Source of the DNA: UBA4416 sp031539425
GTDB lineage: Bacteria; Bacteroidota; Bacteroidia; B-17B0; Aurantibacillaceae
Direction: 5' to 3'
Assembly (NCBI GenBank): GCA_031539425.1
Contig: JAVKLI010000045.1
Location: 1-15,911 of the forward strand
DNA length: 15,911 nucleotides
Of the stretch, positions 1 to 8,832 are shown piece by piece. The number at the start of each line of letters is the position of its first letter. The stretch's first letter is position 1. A program made the translations under genes and the position numbers. The notes beneath the pieces are model-generated. The model saw nothing but the letters and a program-made list of their open reading frames with translations, made no database searches and had not been told where the DNA came from.

Positions 1-21
1 CTATGATATAAATAACAAAGA

Positions 22-50
22 CCTTTTTAACGCAAGTTAAAAGGGTTTTA
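22..50 (+). terminator. Probable intrinsic terminator of a gene lying upstream of the window
   Basis: Bases 22-31 (CCTTTTTAAC) pair with 36-45 (GTTAAAAGGG) to give a 10-bp stem with one G-U wobble, closed by a GCAA tetraloop of the stable GNRA class. A short T run (46-49) and AT-rich sequence follow. This is the layout of a Rho-independent terminator read on the plus strand. The T run is short and no upstream gene is visible in the window, so the call is moderate. Confidence 0.5.
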
Positions 51-90
51 AATTATATTAAAGGGTATTAAAATTTAAAGCCTAAAAATT

Positions 91-127
91 GTACTTTTCT
101 ATTTGAAAAAGTGTATTTTTCTATTTG
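91..127. repeat. Short direct repeat, 22-bp period
   Basis: The unit GTAYTTTTCTATTTG occurs at 91-105 and 113-127, matching at 14 of 15 positions. The spacing is about two DNA helical turns, as in some operators bound by dimeric regulators. It lies about 280 bases upstream of uvrA. It could also be a chance duplication in AT-rich sequence. Confidence 0.4.
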
Positions 128-402
128 CGGATTATACAAAGCATCGCTATGATTCCCAGCAATAGGGTTTTACTACAGTATTTACTCACTTAAAACATTA
201 AGCAGAAATAACTATCAAATTAGAAAAGTTATAAAACAGTAGATATTATTTAAAATTATCTAGAGAAATTTAGAGTTGATATAATTTAAAAGAAAATCTA
301 TTAAACAATTAAGTACTAATTTTATTGCAATAGCAAATAAGTAAATGAAAATTATCTGTTTATTTACTAAATTATTATAAAAGTACTTAGAACAAAATTG
401 AT

Positions 403-3285
403 ATGCAATCACAAGAAGAGCAAATAGAAATTATAGGCGCCAGGGTACACAATTTAAAAAATATTAGTTTAAACATCCCACGTAATAAGTTAGTAGTACT
501 TACTGGTTTAAGCGGTAGCGGCAAATCATCCTTAGCCTTTGATACAATTTATGCAGAAGGGCAGCGCCGTTATATAGAAACGTTTTCGAGCTATGCACGT
601 CAATTTATTGGTAATATGGAACGCCCAGATGTAGATAAAATATCTGGCTTAAGCCCCGTAATATCAATTGAACAAAAAACAGTAAACAAAAATCCACGCT
701 CTACAGTTGGAACTATCACTGAAATTTATGATTTTTTACGTTTGTTATTTGCAAGAGCAGGAGATGCCTACTCGCATGCTACGGGCGAAAAAATGGTGAA
801 ATATACCAACGAACAAATTGTAAAATTAATTTTAGAAAAATATAACTATCAAAAAATAATTTTACTAGCCCCCATTATAAAAGGTCGAAAAGGCCATTAT
901 AGTGAACTATTTGAAAGTTATTTAAAAAAAGGGTACTCTAAAATGCGTATAGATGGGGAAGTAAAAGACCTGATAAAAGGTATGAAGCTTCAACGCTACC
1001 AAGTGCACGATATAGAATTAGTTGTTGATAGATTAGAAATTAGTAAAGGAGTAGAAGAAAGACTTTCAAAATCATTGCAAGTAGCTATGAAAGAAGGGGA
1101 AGGCACGGTGATGATATTATTACATGAAAGCGTACCAGTAACTTCAAACAAAAAAAATAAAGCAACAATTTCCAAAACAAAATCTAATCATCAAGCCCAA
1201 GTGGCACTATTTTCAAAGCATTTAATGTGCCCAACAACAGGAATAGCATACATAGACCCTGCCCCAAATTTATTTTCATTTAATTCGCCATATGGCGCTT
1301 GCCCTAACTGCAGCGGCTTAGGTGTGGTGTCAGAAATTAGTATTGATAAAATAGTTCCAAACGCAACTCTATCTATTAGAAAAGGCGCCATAGCCCCAAT
1401 TGGAATATATAAATCTAACCTTATATTTAAAAAAATTGAAGCTCTTGCAAATGAATTCAAATTTACATTAGACACACCTTTTGAAAAAATTCCAAAACAA
1501 GCAGTAAACGTTTTATTTAACGGTAGCAATGAGTCGTTTAATATGCAAATAGGAGAGTATGGGTTTTCAACCCCAACAACATTTGATGGAATTGTAACTT
1601 ATTTAACCAAACAAGCTGAAGAAGATTTTTCGCCATCCATACAAAAATGGATAGAAGGATTTTCAAATAAAATAAATTGTAAAGATTGTAATGGAACACG
1701 TTTAAAAAAAGAAGCCCTTTATTATAAAATAGATTCTAAAAACATTGCCCAACTTTCTAATATGGATATTATTCAATTAGCACATTGGTTTGAAGGCATA
1801 GAAAAACGATTAACAAAAAATCAATTACTTATTGCTACAGAAATTATTAAGGAAATTAAAACACGTATTCAATTTTTACTTGATGTAGGATTAACCTACT
1901 TAACATTAAATCGAACATCTAAAGCCTTAAGCGGTGGTGAAGCGCAACGCATTAGATTAGCAACACAAATAGGAACCCAATTGGTTGGTGTATTATACAT
2001 TTTAGATGAACCGAGCATTGGCTTACATCAAAGAGACAACATAAGACTAATTAATTCATTACAAAAATTACGAGATATAGGGAATAGCGTTTTAGTAGTA
2101 GAACACGATAAAGATATGATTATGGCAAGTGATTATGTGATTGATATAGGACCAGGTGCAGGCATACATGGAGGAACAGTGGTTGCGGCAGATCATCCAC
2201 TTAAAATGATACAATCTAATACTGTAACCGCCAATTATCTTAATAATATTACAACAATTACAATTCCTACTAGCATTAGAAAAGGAAATAATAAATCAAT
2301 AAAAATAATTGGAGCAACAGGAAATAATTTAAAAAACATTTCTGTAGAATTTCCACTTGCAAAAATGATATGCGTTACAGGTGTTAGTGGTAGCGGTAAA
2401 TCATCACTTATAAATGAAACTTTATATCCTATTTTAAGTAAACATTTTTATAAATCTGAAAAAAACTCATTGCCTTATAAAAAAATTGAAGGTTTAGAAC
2501 ATATAGATAAAGTTATTAATATAGATCAATCACCTATTGGTCGCACACCAAGAAGCAATCCAGCCACCTACACCAACGTATTTACAGATATTAGAAATTT
2601 ATTTGCAGACATTACAGAATCAAAAATTAGAGGTTATAAAAGTGGTCGATTTTCATTTAACGTAAAAGGTGGCAGATGCGAAACTTGCATGGGAGGCGGT
2701 GTAAGAACAATTGAAATGAATTTTTTACCAGATGTATATGTAAATTGTGATGCCTGTAATGGCAAAAGATACAATAGAGAAACCCTTGAAATAAGATACA
2801 AAAACAAATCTATCTCGGATATTTTAAATATGACGATTTCACAAGCCTGTGAATTTTTTGAGCATTTACCACGTATATACAACCAGATAAAAACTATAAA
2901 AGAAGTAGGGTTAGGGTATGTTACACTTGGTCAACAAGCTACAACACTAAGTGGTGGAGAAGCACAACGCATAAAATTAGCAACCGAACTTGCCAAAAAA
3001 GGAACTGGTAATACATTTTACATCCTTGATGAACCTACCACAGGATTACATTTTGAAGATATAAACGTACTACTTCAAGTATTAAATAAACTGGTAAATT
3101 CCGGCAATACGGTACTCATTATAGAACATAATATGGACATGATTAGAAGTGCTGATTTTATTATAGACATAGGCCCAGAAGGTGGATCAGGCGGCGGTGA
3201 AGTCTTATTTACAGGTACATTAAAAGAATTATTAAAGCATAAAACAAGCTACACAGCTCATTATTTAAAAAAAGAATTAGAGTAA
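403..3285 (+). CDS. uvrA: UvrABC excinuclease subunit A (UvrA)
   Basis: This is the damage-recognition ATPase of nucleotide excision repair. It forms a dimer that loads UvrB at bulky DNA lesions. The 960-residue length is close to the usual ~940. Both ABC modules are complete. The N-terminal one has Walker A GLSGSGKSS at 35-43, signature LSGGE at 509-513 and Walker B/LDEP at 530-537. The C-terminal one has Walker A GVSGSGKSS at 660-668, LSGGE at 849-853 and LDEP at 875-878. The UvrB-binding region (~120-250) carries LLAPIIKGRKG. The C-terminal zinc module is intact (C759, C762, C782, C785). In the first zinc module the second ligand is Thr279 (C276, T279, C300, C303), which I believe is common in this phylum. 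A CxxC pair also lies at 426/429. The gene ends 25 bases from the convergent GT87-TPR gene. It could be one of two UvrA paralogues, but the complete UvrB-binding region favours the repair enzyme. Confidence 0.97.
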   Translation: MQSQEEQIEIIGARVHNLKNISLNIPRNKLVVLTGLSGSGKSSLAFDTIYAEGQRRYIETFSSYARQFIGNMERPDVDKISGLSPVISIEQKTVNKNPRSTVGTITEIYDFLRLLFARAGDAYSHATGEKMVKYTNEQIVKLILEKYNYQKIILLAPIIKGRKGHYSELFESYLKKGYSKMRIDGEVKDLIKGMKLQRYQVHDIELVVDRLEISKGVEERLSKSLQVAMKEGEGTVMILLHESVPVTSNKKNKATISKTKSNHQAQVALFSKHLMCPTTGIAYIDPAPNLFSFNSPYGACPNCSGLGVVSEISIDKIVPNATLSIRKGAIAPIGIYKSNLIFKKIEALANEFKFTLDTPFEKIPKQAVNVLFNGSNESFNMQIGEYGFSTPTTFDGIVTYLTKQAEEDFSPSIQKWIEGFSNKINCKDCNGTRLKKEALYYKIDSKNIAQLSNMDIIQLAHWFEGIEKRLTKNQLLIATEIIKEIKTRIQFLLDVGLTYLTLNRTSKALSGGEAQRIRLATQIGTQLVGVLYILDEPSIGLHQRDNIRLINSLQKLRDIGNSVLVVEHDKDMIMASDYVIDIGPGAGIHGGTVVAADHPLKMIQSNTVTANYLNNITTITIPTSIRKGNNKSIKIIGATGNNLKNISVEFPLAKMICVTGVSGSGKSSLINETLYPILSKHFYKSEKNSLPYKKIEGLEHIDKVINIDQSPIGRTPRSNPATYTNVFTDIRNLFADITESKIRGYKSGRFSFNVKGGRCETCMGGGVRTIEMNFLPDVYVNCDACNGKRYNRETLEIRYKNKSISDILNMTISQACEFFEHLPRIYNQIKTIKEVGLGYVTLGQQATTLSGGEAQRIKLATELAKKGTGNTFYILDEPTTGLHFEDINVLLQVLNKLVNSGNTVLIIEHNMDMIRSADFIIDIGPEGGSGGGEVLFTGTLKELLKHKTSYTAHYLKKELE

Positions 3286-3310
3286 AATTTAACCACCAAA
3301 TTGATATATC

Positions 3311-5224
3311 TTATTTTAAATTTTGATTTAAAAATGCCCTATTGTTTTTTACAAATTCATTATTAGAGTCAAGTGCAAGTATTTTATTAAATAGCTCATC
3401 AGCTTCTTTCCATTTTTGTAAGTTTATTTTGCAAATGGCCGCATTAACATGTACATTAATTATAAATGGTTTGTTGTTTTCGTTAAATGGAATTTTAGTA
3501 AAATTTGTAATAACGTTATTAAAATATAGTACGGCTTTTGTAAAATCTTTTTGATTTAAATAGTTTGAAGCAATAGCATTGTTAATATTTAAACTTTGAA
3601 TTAATGCCGGTTGATTATTATGTTGTAATTTTAATAGGCGTTGATTTACAGAAAAAGCTGAGTCTAATTGATTTGTAGCTGCATATAGTTCAGAAATTTT
3701 ATTTAATAAATGTAATCTTAAAGGGTTTAAATAATATGCTTTTGAATATAAACTTATAGCCTTATTAGTTTCATTTACTGCTGTTGCCTGTTCGGCTTCA
3801 TTTACTATATCTTTGTATATATTATTTGCTTTGGTTACTTTAAAGCTATAAAATCCACAAAGGCTCATTAAACAAAAAATTAAAATAACATATTTTATAT
3901 CTGCTTTTAATGCCAACAAATGTGCTTTAATTTGAGTATTAAAAAATTTAAAATTTATCTTTTGTATTTTAATTCCATGTTTTATTAATATGTAAATGAG
4001 ATACAACATAATAAGTGGATTTATAATATTAGAAATTGGTATGTCGGGTTTATTAGATGAAATACTAATTAATTTATCGAAGTATATGTATGACTTTGGA
4101 ATTATTAAAATACCTAGTAATACAGAGATTAATTTATAATTAATGCGTGAAACGGATTGAACATTATCTTCTATTAAATAAAGTAATATACATGGGATTA
4201 ATAAAATTAGTTTGTAATCTCCAGAAATATGTGGTAATAAAATAACTAGTAAAGTAATAATTGTGGCTTTTACCCATAATTTTTGTTCAATAAAAATAAT
4301 GTATATGCTAGCAATAAGCGTTATAATAATTGTAATGTTTATATATGTACTATAAATGTCTTTAATGTTAATTCTACATTTTATGAGTAGTATTTTAAAA
4401 GCATTAAATAAACTACTTCCTTGAATAAAATAATTATTATTTTCTAAAGGAAGGTTAGAAAGTTGAGAATTTTTTAATTCAAATCCATTTAAAACATGTA
4501 TCAAATTAAGTTCAAACCCCTGTTTAAATAGTAATAAAGAAATACATGTAAATAATATAAAGTAAAATATAGTATAAGCTAATTCCTTATACTTTTTTTC
4601 TGATATAAATAATAGTATAAATAATAATGGATACAATTTAAATGCCGATGCAATAGCTAAATATAAAGCTGCTAAATGATATTTTTTATTATTATACGCA
4701 TATAAAAATAGCCCAACAAATAAAAACAAATACAATTCGCTATTTCCTCTATCTAAAGCAAATAAAAAGCCATAGTTTAGAAATAGTAAAATAAAAACAG
4801 TTTTATGTAATTCTATTTTATTTTTAAACTTATTTATTAAAAAGTTAGAACATAATTTCCAAGCTACTATCACAAAACATACTAAGAATAAAAAAAAGGC
4901 AAAATCTTTATTGAATAAAGAAAACATCCAAAATAGTACATTTAATAATGGGAAATAATTACTTGTAAAAAAATGAACGGTTTCAAAATAAGGGTTTAGT
5001 TTTCTACATATCGGAAGCATATTATAGAAGTCATTAAATCTATCTTGTGATAAAAACAAAAATGTATTGTGAGGATATTCTTTATGTAATAAAAAACCTT
5101 GTATAAAAAAATGATAAACAACCGCAATAATAAAACCCCATAAAATAATTGAAATGATGTTTTTTAATTTGGCTTCAAAAGTATGCTGCATATTATTATT
5201 ATCTAAATTATTAATTAGTCCCAT
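3311..5224 (-). CDS. GT87-like polytopic membrane glycosyltransferase with C-terminal TPR domain
   Basis: Residues ~21-461 form a polytopic membrane protein with around ten hydrophobic segments. The stretch 157-200 contains LDRGN (157-161) followed by FKLYP (195-199), a pattern typical of the GT87/DUF2029 family of GT-C enzymes. Known members (PimE type) transfer mannose from a polyprenyl-phosphate donor on the outer face of the membrane. After the last membrane segment (~445-461), residues 470-630 are helical and read as TPR-like repeats (NKAISLYSKAYYLNP, DFTKAVLYFNN, WKEADELFNKILALD). It is the last gene of the minus-strand block and lies 43 bases after a GtrB-like gene, which suggests that enzyme supplies the lipid-linked sugar. 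Met12 (5191) is an alternative start. The GT87 assignment rests on motif pattern; acceptor and sugar are unknown. Confidence 0.8.
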   Translation of the reverse strand: MGLINNLDNNNMQHTFEAKLKNIISIILWGFIIAVVYHFFIQGFLLHKEYPHNTFLFLSQDRFNDFYNMLPICRKLNPYFETVHFFTSNYFPLLNVLFWMFSLFNKDFAFFLFLVCFVIVAWKLCSNFLINKFKNKIELHKTVFILLFLNYGFLFALDRGNSELYLFLFVGLFLYAYNNKKYHLAALYLAIASAFKLYPLLFILLFISEKKYKELAYTIFYFILFTCISLLLFKQGFELNLIHVLNGFELKNSQLSNLPLENNNYFIQGSSLFNAFKILLIKCRINIKDIYSTYINITIIITLIASIYIIFIEQKLWVKATIITLLVILLPHISGDYKLILLIPCILLYLIEDNVQSVSRINYKLISVLLGILIIPKSYIYFDKLISISSNKPDIPISNIINPLIMLYLIYILIKHGIKIQKINFKFFNTQIKAHLLALKADIKYVILIFCLMSLCGFYSFKVTKANNIYKDIVNEAEQATAVNETNKAISLYSKAYYLNPLRLHLLNKISELYAATNQLDSAFSVNQRLLKLQHNNQPALIQSLNINNAIASNYLNQKDFTKAVLYFNNVITNFTKIPFNENNKPFIINVHVNAAICKINLQKWKEADELFNKILALDSNNEFVKNNRAFLNQNLK

Positions 5225-5267
5225 ATTTAATAAATATTACGATGCTTTTATATTTTTTTATTTGCAG

Positions 5268-6206
5268 TTAACAATTAGTTTCTTGAATTAAATATAAGGG
5301 TCTATTAATTATGTTTTTATTAATTCTGCTAATATATAAACCAATAATACCAACTGATATAAGTTGTACACCTCCTAAAAACAAAACACTTATAATTATT
5401 GACGTCCAACCGGTAATATTTTTACCATTTATATAATATCCATATAAAGAATATATAATTACGATAAAAGAAAGTAGGCTAACAACAATACCTGCTTGAG
5501 TAACAAAATTTAAAGGCTTATCAGAAAATGAGGTAATTCCATCCAATGCAAACTTTAACATTTTGCTAAAAGGATAACCTGTTGTACCACGTTTTCTTTC
5601 TTCCCTTTCAAATTCAATAAAGGTTTGTTTAAATCCTAACCAAGCTATTTGACCTCTCAAAAATTTATTTTGTTCTGGCATTTGTTTTAAACAATCTACA
5701 ATTTTTCGATTGATTAATCTAAAATCTCCTGTATCTACTGGTATATTTATAGAAGTAATTTTTTTCAAGATTCTGTAAAAAATTTTGGCTGTCATTTTTT
5801 TAAACCATGATTCACCTTTACGTTTAATTCGCTTTGCATAAACCACATCATACCCTTCATGATATTTCTTCATCATGTCCTTAATTAATTCTGGCGGGTC
5901 TTGCAAATCTGCGTCTATAATTACTACTGCATTTCCCTTACATAAATCTAAACCAGCCGAAACTGCTATTTGATGGCCAAAGTTTCTTGATAAATTAATA
6001 AATTTGATGTTTTTATTTTCAATACTTAATTGTTTTATTATCATTAATGAATTGTCTTTACTACCATCATTAATAAAAATTAATTCGTTGGTTTTAGATA
6101 CTAAGTTTACAATTTTATTTAAGCGATTATATAATTCAGGAATGTTATCTACTTCGTTATATATTGGAATAATTACTGATAATTCTATATCTGAAATATT
6201 TTGCAT
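5268..6206 (-). CDS. GtrB-like polyprenyl-phosphate glycosyltransferase (GT2, two C-terminal membrane segments)
   Basis: This 312-residue protein has the layout of bactoprenol glucosyltransferase GtrB/dolichol-phosphate mannose synthase. An N-terminal GT2 domain begins SVIIPIYNEVDNI (10-22), with INDGSKD (45-51), NFGHQ (75-79) and the metal-binding DADLQDPP (98-105). An RGTTGYPFSK segment (206-215) follows, then two hydrophobic helices (~236-256 and ~267-291). The family moves a sugar from a nucleotide donor to undecaprenyl phosphate on the inner face of the membrane. The next gene downstream encodes a GT-C enzyme that could use the product. No GtrA-type flippase gene is present. A 179-base gap separates it from the preceding gene, so it may have its own promoter, although no TAnnTTTG motif was found there. 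The sugar cannot be deduced. Confidence 0.92.
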   Translation of the reverse strand: MQNISDIELSVIIPIYNEVDNIPELYNRLNKIVNLVSKTNELIFINDGSKDNSLMIIKQLSIENKNIKFINLSRNFGHQIAVSAGLDLCKGNAVVIIDADLQDPPELIKDMMKKYHEGYDVVYAKRIKRKGESWFKKMTAKIFYRILKKITSINIPVDTGDFRLINRKIVDCLKQMPEQNKFLRGQIAWLGFKQTFIEFEREERKRGTTGYPFSKMLKFALDGITSFSDKPLNFVTQAGIVVSLLSFIVIIYSLYGYYINGKNITGWTSIIISVLFLGGVQLISVGIIGLYISRINKNIINRPLYLIQETNC

Positions 6207-6385
6207 TATTAAAATGGCTTAGTTGATTTTTTTTGGAAAATGTAATCAAAATTTTTAGATTAAATATTATGTAATTTAAATTTTATTGCAGACTTAAAAA
6301 CTAAACTTTTTTAATCCGGTACAAAAAAGCCAATTGGCATAAAACTGACTCATGTCGTTCACATTTAAAATTGCTAAATATTACT

Positions 6386-7237
6386 CTAATTAGATGTTTT
6401 TTTATTTATTAAAAAAATATAAAATAAATTTCTAATAATTTGTAAAATAAAAGAATTAATAGTTGCAGTAATTACCCAAAAAAATGATAATTTATATCTT
6501 TTATCTCTATAAATATTTAAAGCATATTGTCTAAATAATTTTGCTTGTTGAAACCTAAGCTCTTTATTACTAGTTGATTGTGCTGAAATTCTGAATCCAC
6601 CTAAAATTTCATTTATCATATAGGAATCGCCGTGTAATAACAGCTCTAGTTTAATATCTAAATCTATTACCCACATATTGGCATTTTTAAAATCAGAAAT
6701 CAAAACTTTATCAAATATTTCTTTTTTAAAAAAAGATCCATTTGGCTCTCCAATGATATTTGAACCGTATAAAAAATTAGATCTAATACTCCAAAATTTT
6801 GAAATTTTTCCAGAAAATCCAAAGAATGTTTTAACAAAAACTTGTTCGCCTACATCATTAATAACTTTTATATACGTATTAGTTAAAACAACATTTTGAT
6901 TTTCACTACTTTCAAAAACTTTAACTGATTTTTCAACTGCTAAATTATCTACCCAATCATCCGCTCCTAAAAAGCCAATATATTTTCCTGTTGCTAAACT
7001 TAAAACTTTTATGAAATTTGCTTTTAAGCCTATGTTCGTATTATTTTTAGAAACCTTTATTCTATGGTCAGAATTTAAATTTATAATATCTAATGTTCTA
7101 TCAGTAGAATTATTATCACAAATTATAATTTCTATATTTTTATATGTTTGATTTAAACAACAGTCAATGGTCTCTTGAATATACTTTTCACCATTATAAA
7201 CAGGAATGCATATACTTACAAGTGGATTTTCTATCAT
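6386..7237 (-). CDS. Family 2 glycosyltransferase
   Basis: The protein is 283 residues with a GT-A fold: VSICIPVYNGEKY (7-19), DNNSTD (41-46), NIGLKANF (68-75) and the donor/metal-binding GADD at 91-94. The later segment WVIDLDIKLELLLHGD (189-204) is where this subgroup carries its acceptor-side acidic residues. The C-terminus (~250-277) is hydrophobic and may be an amphipathic or single membrane helix. Unlike its two GtrB-like neighbours, it lacks the paired C-terminal helices and DLQDPP, so it probably adds a sugar to a growing glycan at the inner membrane. It starts 3 bases after the stop of the SDR-CmcI gene and is likely translated with it. The donor and acceptor are not predictable. Confidence 0.9.
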   Translation of the reverse strand: MIENPLVSICIPVYNGEKYIQETIDCCLNQTYKNIEIIICDNNSTDRTLDIINLNSDHRIKVSKNNTNIGLKANFIKVLSLATGKYIGFLGADDWVDNLAVEKSVKVFESSENQNVVLTNTYIKVINDVGEQVFVKTFFGFSGKISKFWSIRSNFLYGSNIIGEPNGSFFKKEIFDKVLISDFKNANMWVIDLDIKLELLLHGDSYMINEILGGFRISAQSTSNKELRFQQAKLFRQYALNIYRDKRYKLSFFWVITATINSFILQIIRNLFYIFLINKKTSN

Positions 7238-7240
7238 AAA

Positions 7241-8830
7241 TTATTGCACTCTTTTCAAATAACCATCTGGTGCTACACTAATTAATAGTTTGTTATCTAT
7301 ACTTTTATCTATCTTAAAATTAGAATTGGTTTTTAAAAATTCAAAAACAGCAGTTTTTGGATTGTTACCTACATCCCAATTTCTATCATACATGCCTTTT
7401 GGCATATCTTCTACAATGGTATCAAATACTACACAATACGAACCAACAGAAGTAAACTGTGCATATAGTTTTAATTCTTCTAATACATGGTCGTGGGTGT
7501 GATTTGAATCAAGGCATACCATCACTGTTTTTTTACCTTCTACATGTTTTGCTACTTGGTCTACAATATTTTTATCTATTGCAGATCCTTGAATCATTTT
7601 AATTCGTTTTGACATTGGGTGTGCTTCAATTTCTTTTTTATTATGCTCTCTAATATCAATATCAATACCTAACACTTCACCTTTGCCAATTAATTCCATT
7701 ATAGATGCATAATAAATTAATGATCCTCCGTGTGCAATTCCTGTTTCTACAATTAAATCTGGCTTTATGTCCCATATTAATTCTTGCATCATTACCATAT
7801 CTTGTGGATATTGAATGATGGGTCTGCCCATCCATGAAAAATTATAGGAGTACTTTTCTTTATTAGAAATAATATTAAATTGTTCAGCTGCTTGTTTTAA
7901 CTCCTTATTATTTGCGTAACTGTCAATTAATAATTCTTTATCTTTTTTAAATTGTTCAATTGGATTCATTTTTATATTTAGATTTAATTTGTTTATTTTT
8001 TCAGCATTTCCCCAAAATTGTTTCGGTTCATAATCTGGGTATGGGTAAAACCCCAAATTTAATTTTATTTTTTTATTATCTGTTACTAAATAATTTTCAA
8101 CGAGCTGTTTAACACTAATTGGCTGACCACTTGAACAGTTAAAAATACCATTAATATTATGTTTTAAGGCCATTTTTATTATTTTTTCAGCAACTTCTTC
8201 TACTGGTAAATAGTCTCTTAATTGATCGCCTTGACTCATATTAAAAGTTTCTTCATTATTATCTAAAGCTTTTTGAAGTTGTATTAAAATAGATTTTGGA
8301 TTTTGCCCTTTACCAAACATATAAAATAGTCTCAACCATTTAAAATCAAATGTGTGTTTATTCTGTAATTTTTCAATGTTTATCCTTAGTTGATTTTTTG
8401 CTATTGGGTACGCAAATACTGGGGTTGACTCCATTGTTTCAAAAAGTTCACCTTCTTTCATTCCATATTCAATGCATGTACCTACACAGGTTAAACTTTT
8501 AAGTCCGTTTTGAATTAAATTACTTAAAAATGCTTGATGTTTGGGTAACTCTTCATATATATGTTTATCACTTTTAAAATTATCTAATCCGCCCCATGCC
8601 AAATGGATACAAATATTGGGGTTATTAAATTTTTTAAATAAATTTTTTTCTTGATCATTTCCAATGGTGTGTTTTACTAAAGTAACTTTTGAAAACCATG
8701 GTTTTACTTCAGTATTTTCGGCATCTCTAACCATTGCAATTATTTCAAAATTGCTATGTAATAATTGATTAATAACATGGTTCCCGATAAATCCAGTAGA
8801 TCCTGTGATTAATATTTTCATTAATTGCAT
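7241..8830 (-). CDS. Fusion of NAD-dependent sugar epimerase/dehydratase (SDR) with CmcI-like methyltransferase domain
   Basis: This gene encodes 529 residues in two parts. Residues 4-~288 are an extended SDR: nucleotide-binding GSTGFIG at 10-16, Thr118 in GTCIEYG, and the catalytic YPIAK (Y141, K145). Residues ~300-529 match the CmcI 'cephalosporin hydroxylase' family of SAM-dependent enzymes, with YSYNFSWMGRPIIQYPQDM, ETGIAHGGS (362-370), DIDIR and LDSNHTHDHV (440-449). The family includes sugar O-methyltransferases. The SDR part probably reduces or epimerises an NDP-keto-sugar and the second part may methylate it; no substrate can be named. The start at 8830 is 2 bases past the upstream stop, and an ATG at 8821 (MKILITG) is equally plausible. 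The frame stays open upstream to a GTG at 8881, but those 17 codons overlap the upstream gene. An internal Met288 (7969), exactly where the CmcI part begins, could be a relic start. Confidence 0.9.
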   Translation of the reverse strand: MQLMKILITGSTGFIGNHVINQLLHSNFEIIAMVRDAENTEVKPWFSKVTLVKHTIGNDQEKNLFKKFNNPNICIHLAWGGLDNFKSDKHIYEELPKHQAFLSNLIQNGLKSLTCVGTCIEYGMKEGELFETMESTPVFAYPIAKNQLRINIEKLQNKHTFDFKWLRLFYMFGKGQNPKSILIQLQKALDNNEETFNMSQGDQLRDYLPVEEVAEKIIKMALKHNINGIFNCSSGQPISVKQLVENYLVTDNKKIKLNLGFYPYPDYEPKQFWGNAEKINKLNLNIKMNPIEQFKKDKELLIDSYANNKELKQAAEQFNIISNKEKYSYNFSWMGRPIIQYPQDMVMMQELIWDIKPDLIVETGIAHGGSLIYYASIMELIGKGEVLGIDIDIREHNKKEIEAHPMSKRIKMIQGSAIDKNIVDQVAKHVEGKKTVMVCLDSNHTHDHVLEELKLYAQFTSVGSYCVVFDTIVEDMPKGMYDRNWDVGNNPKTAVFEFLKTNSNFKIDKSIDNKLLISVAPDGYLKRVQ

Positions 8831-8832
8831 TT

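Larger units (their letters stand above)
1..402. other. Gene-free leader region upstream of uvrA
   Basis: All six frames are interrupted by frequent stops and I recognise no protein fragment. Besides the hairpin at 22-45, the only structure I see is a 15-base direct repeat with one mismatch (91-105 and 113-127), whose copies start 22 bases apart. No TAnnTTTG motif was found ahead of uvrA, so its promoter is not located. The segment around 124-180 is less AT-rich than its surroundings, but I could not assign it. Confidence 0.6.

Noticed and set aside
124..200. Short protein-like stretch in the less AT-rich part of the uvrA leader
   Set aside because: Frames are interrupted by stops within about 20 codons and I recognise no family, so it cannot be supported as a gene remnant.
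1191..1529. Open frame of 112 codons on the minus strand inside uvrA
   Set aside because: It is antisense to the conserved UvrA zinc and ATPase region with no protein-like motif.
3314..3333. 7-bp inverted repeat TTTTAAA / TTTAAAA at the end of the GT87-TPR gene, between convergent genes
   Set aside because: The stem is purely A/T, lies inside the coding end, and would be very weak. In this base composition it is expected by chance, so I do not call it a bidirectional terminator.
6323..6338. Palindrome GCCAATTGGC followed on the minus strand by six T, after the 283-residue glycosyltransferase gene
   Set aside because: A hairpin with a minimal four-base loop leaves only three base pairs, too weak for a terminator. 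It might be a protein-binding site, but there is no second copy or other support.
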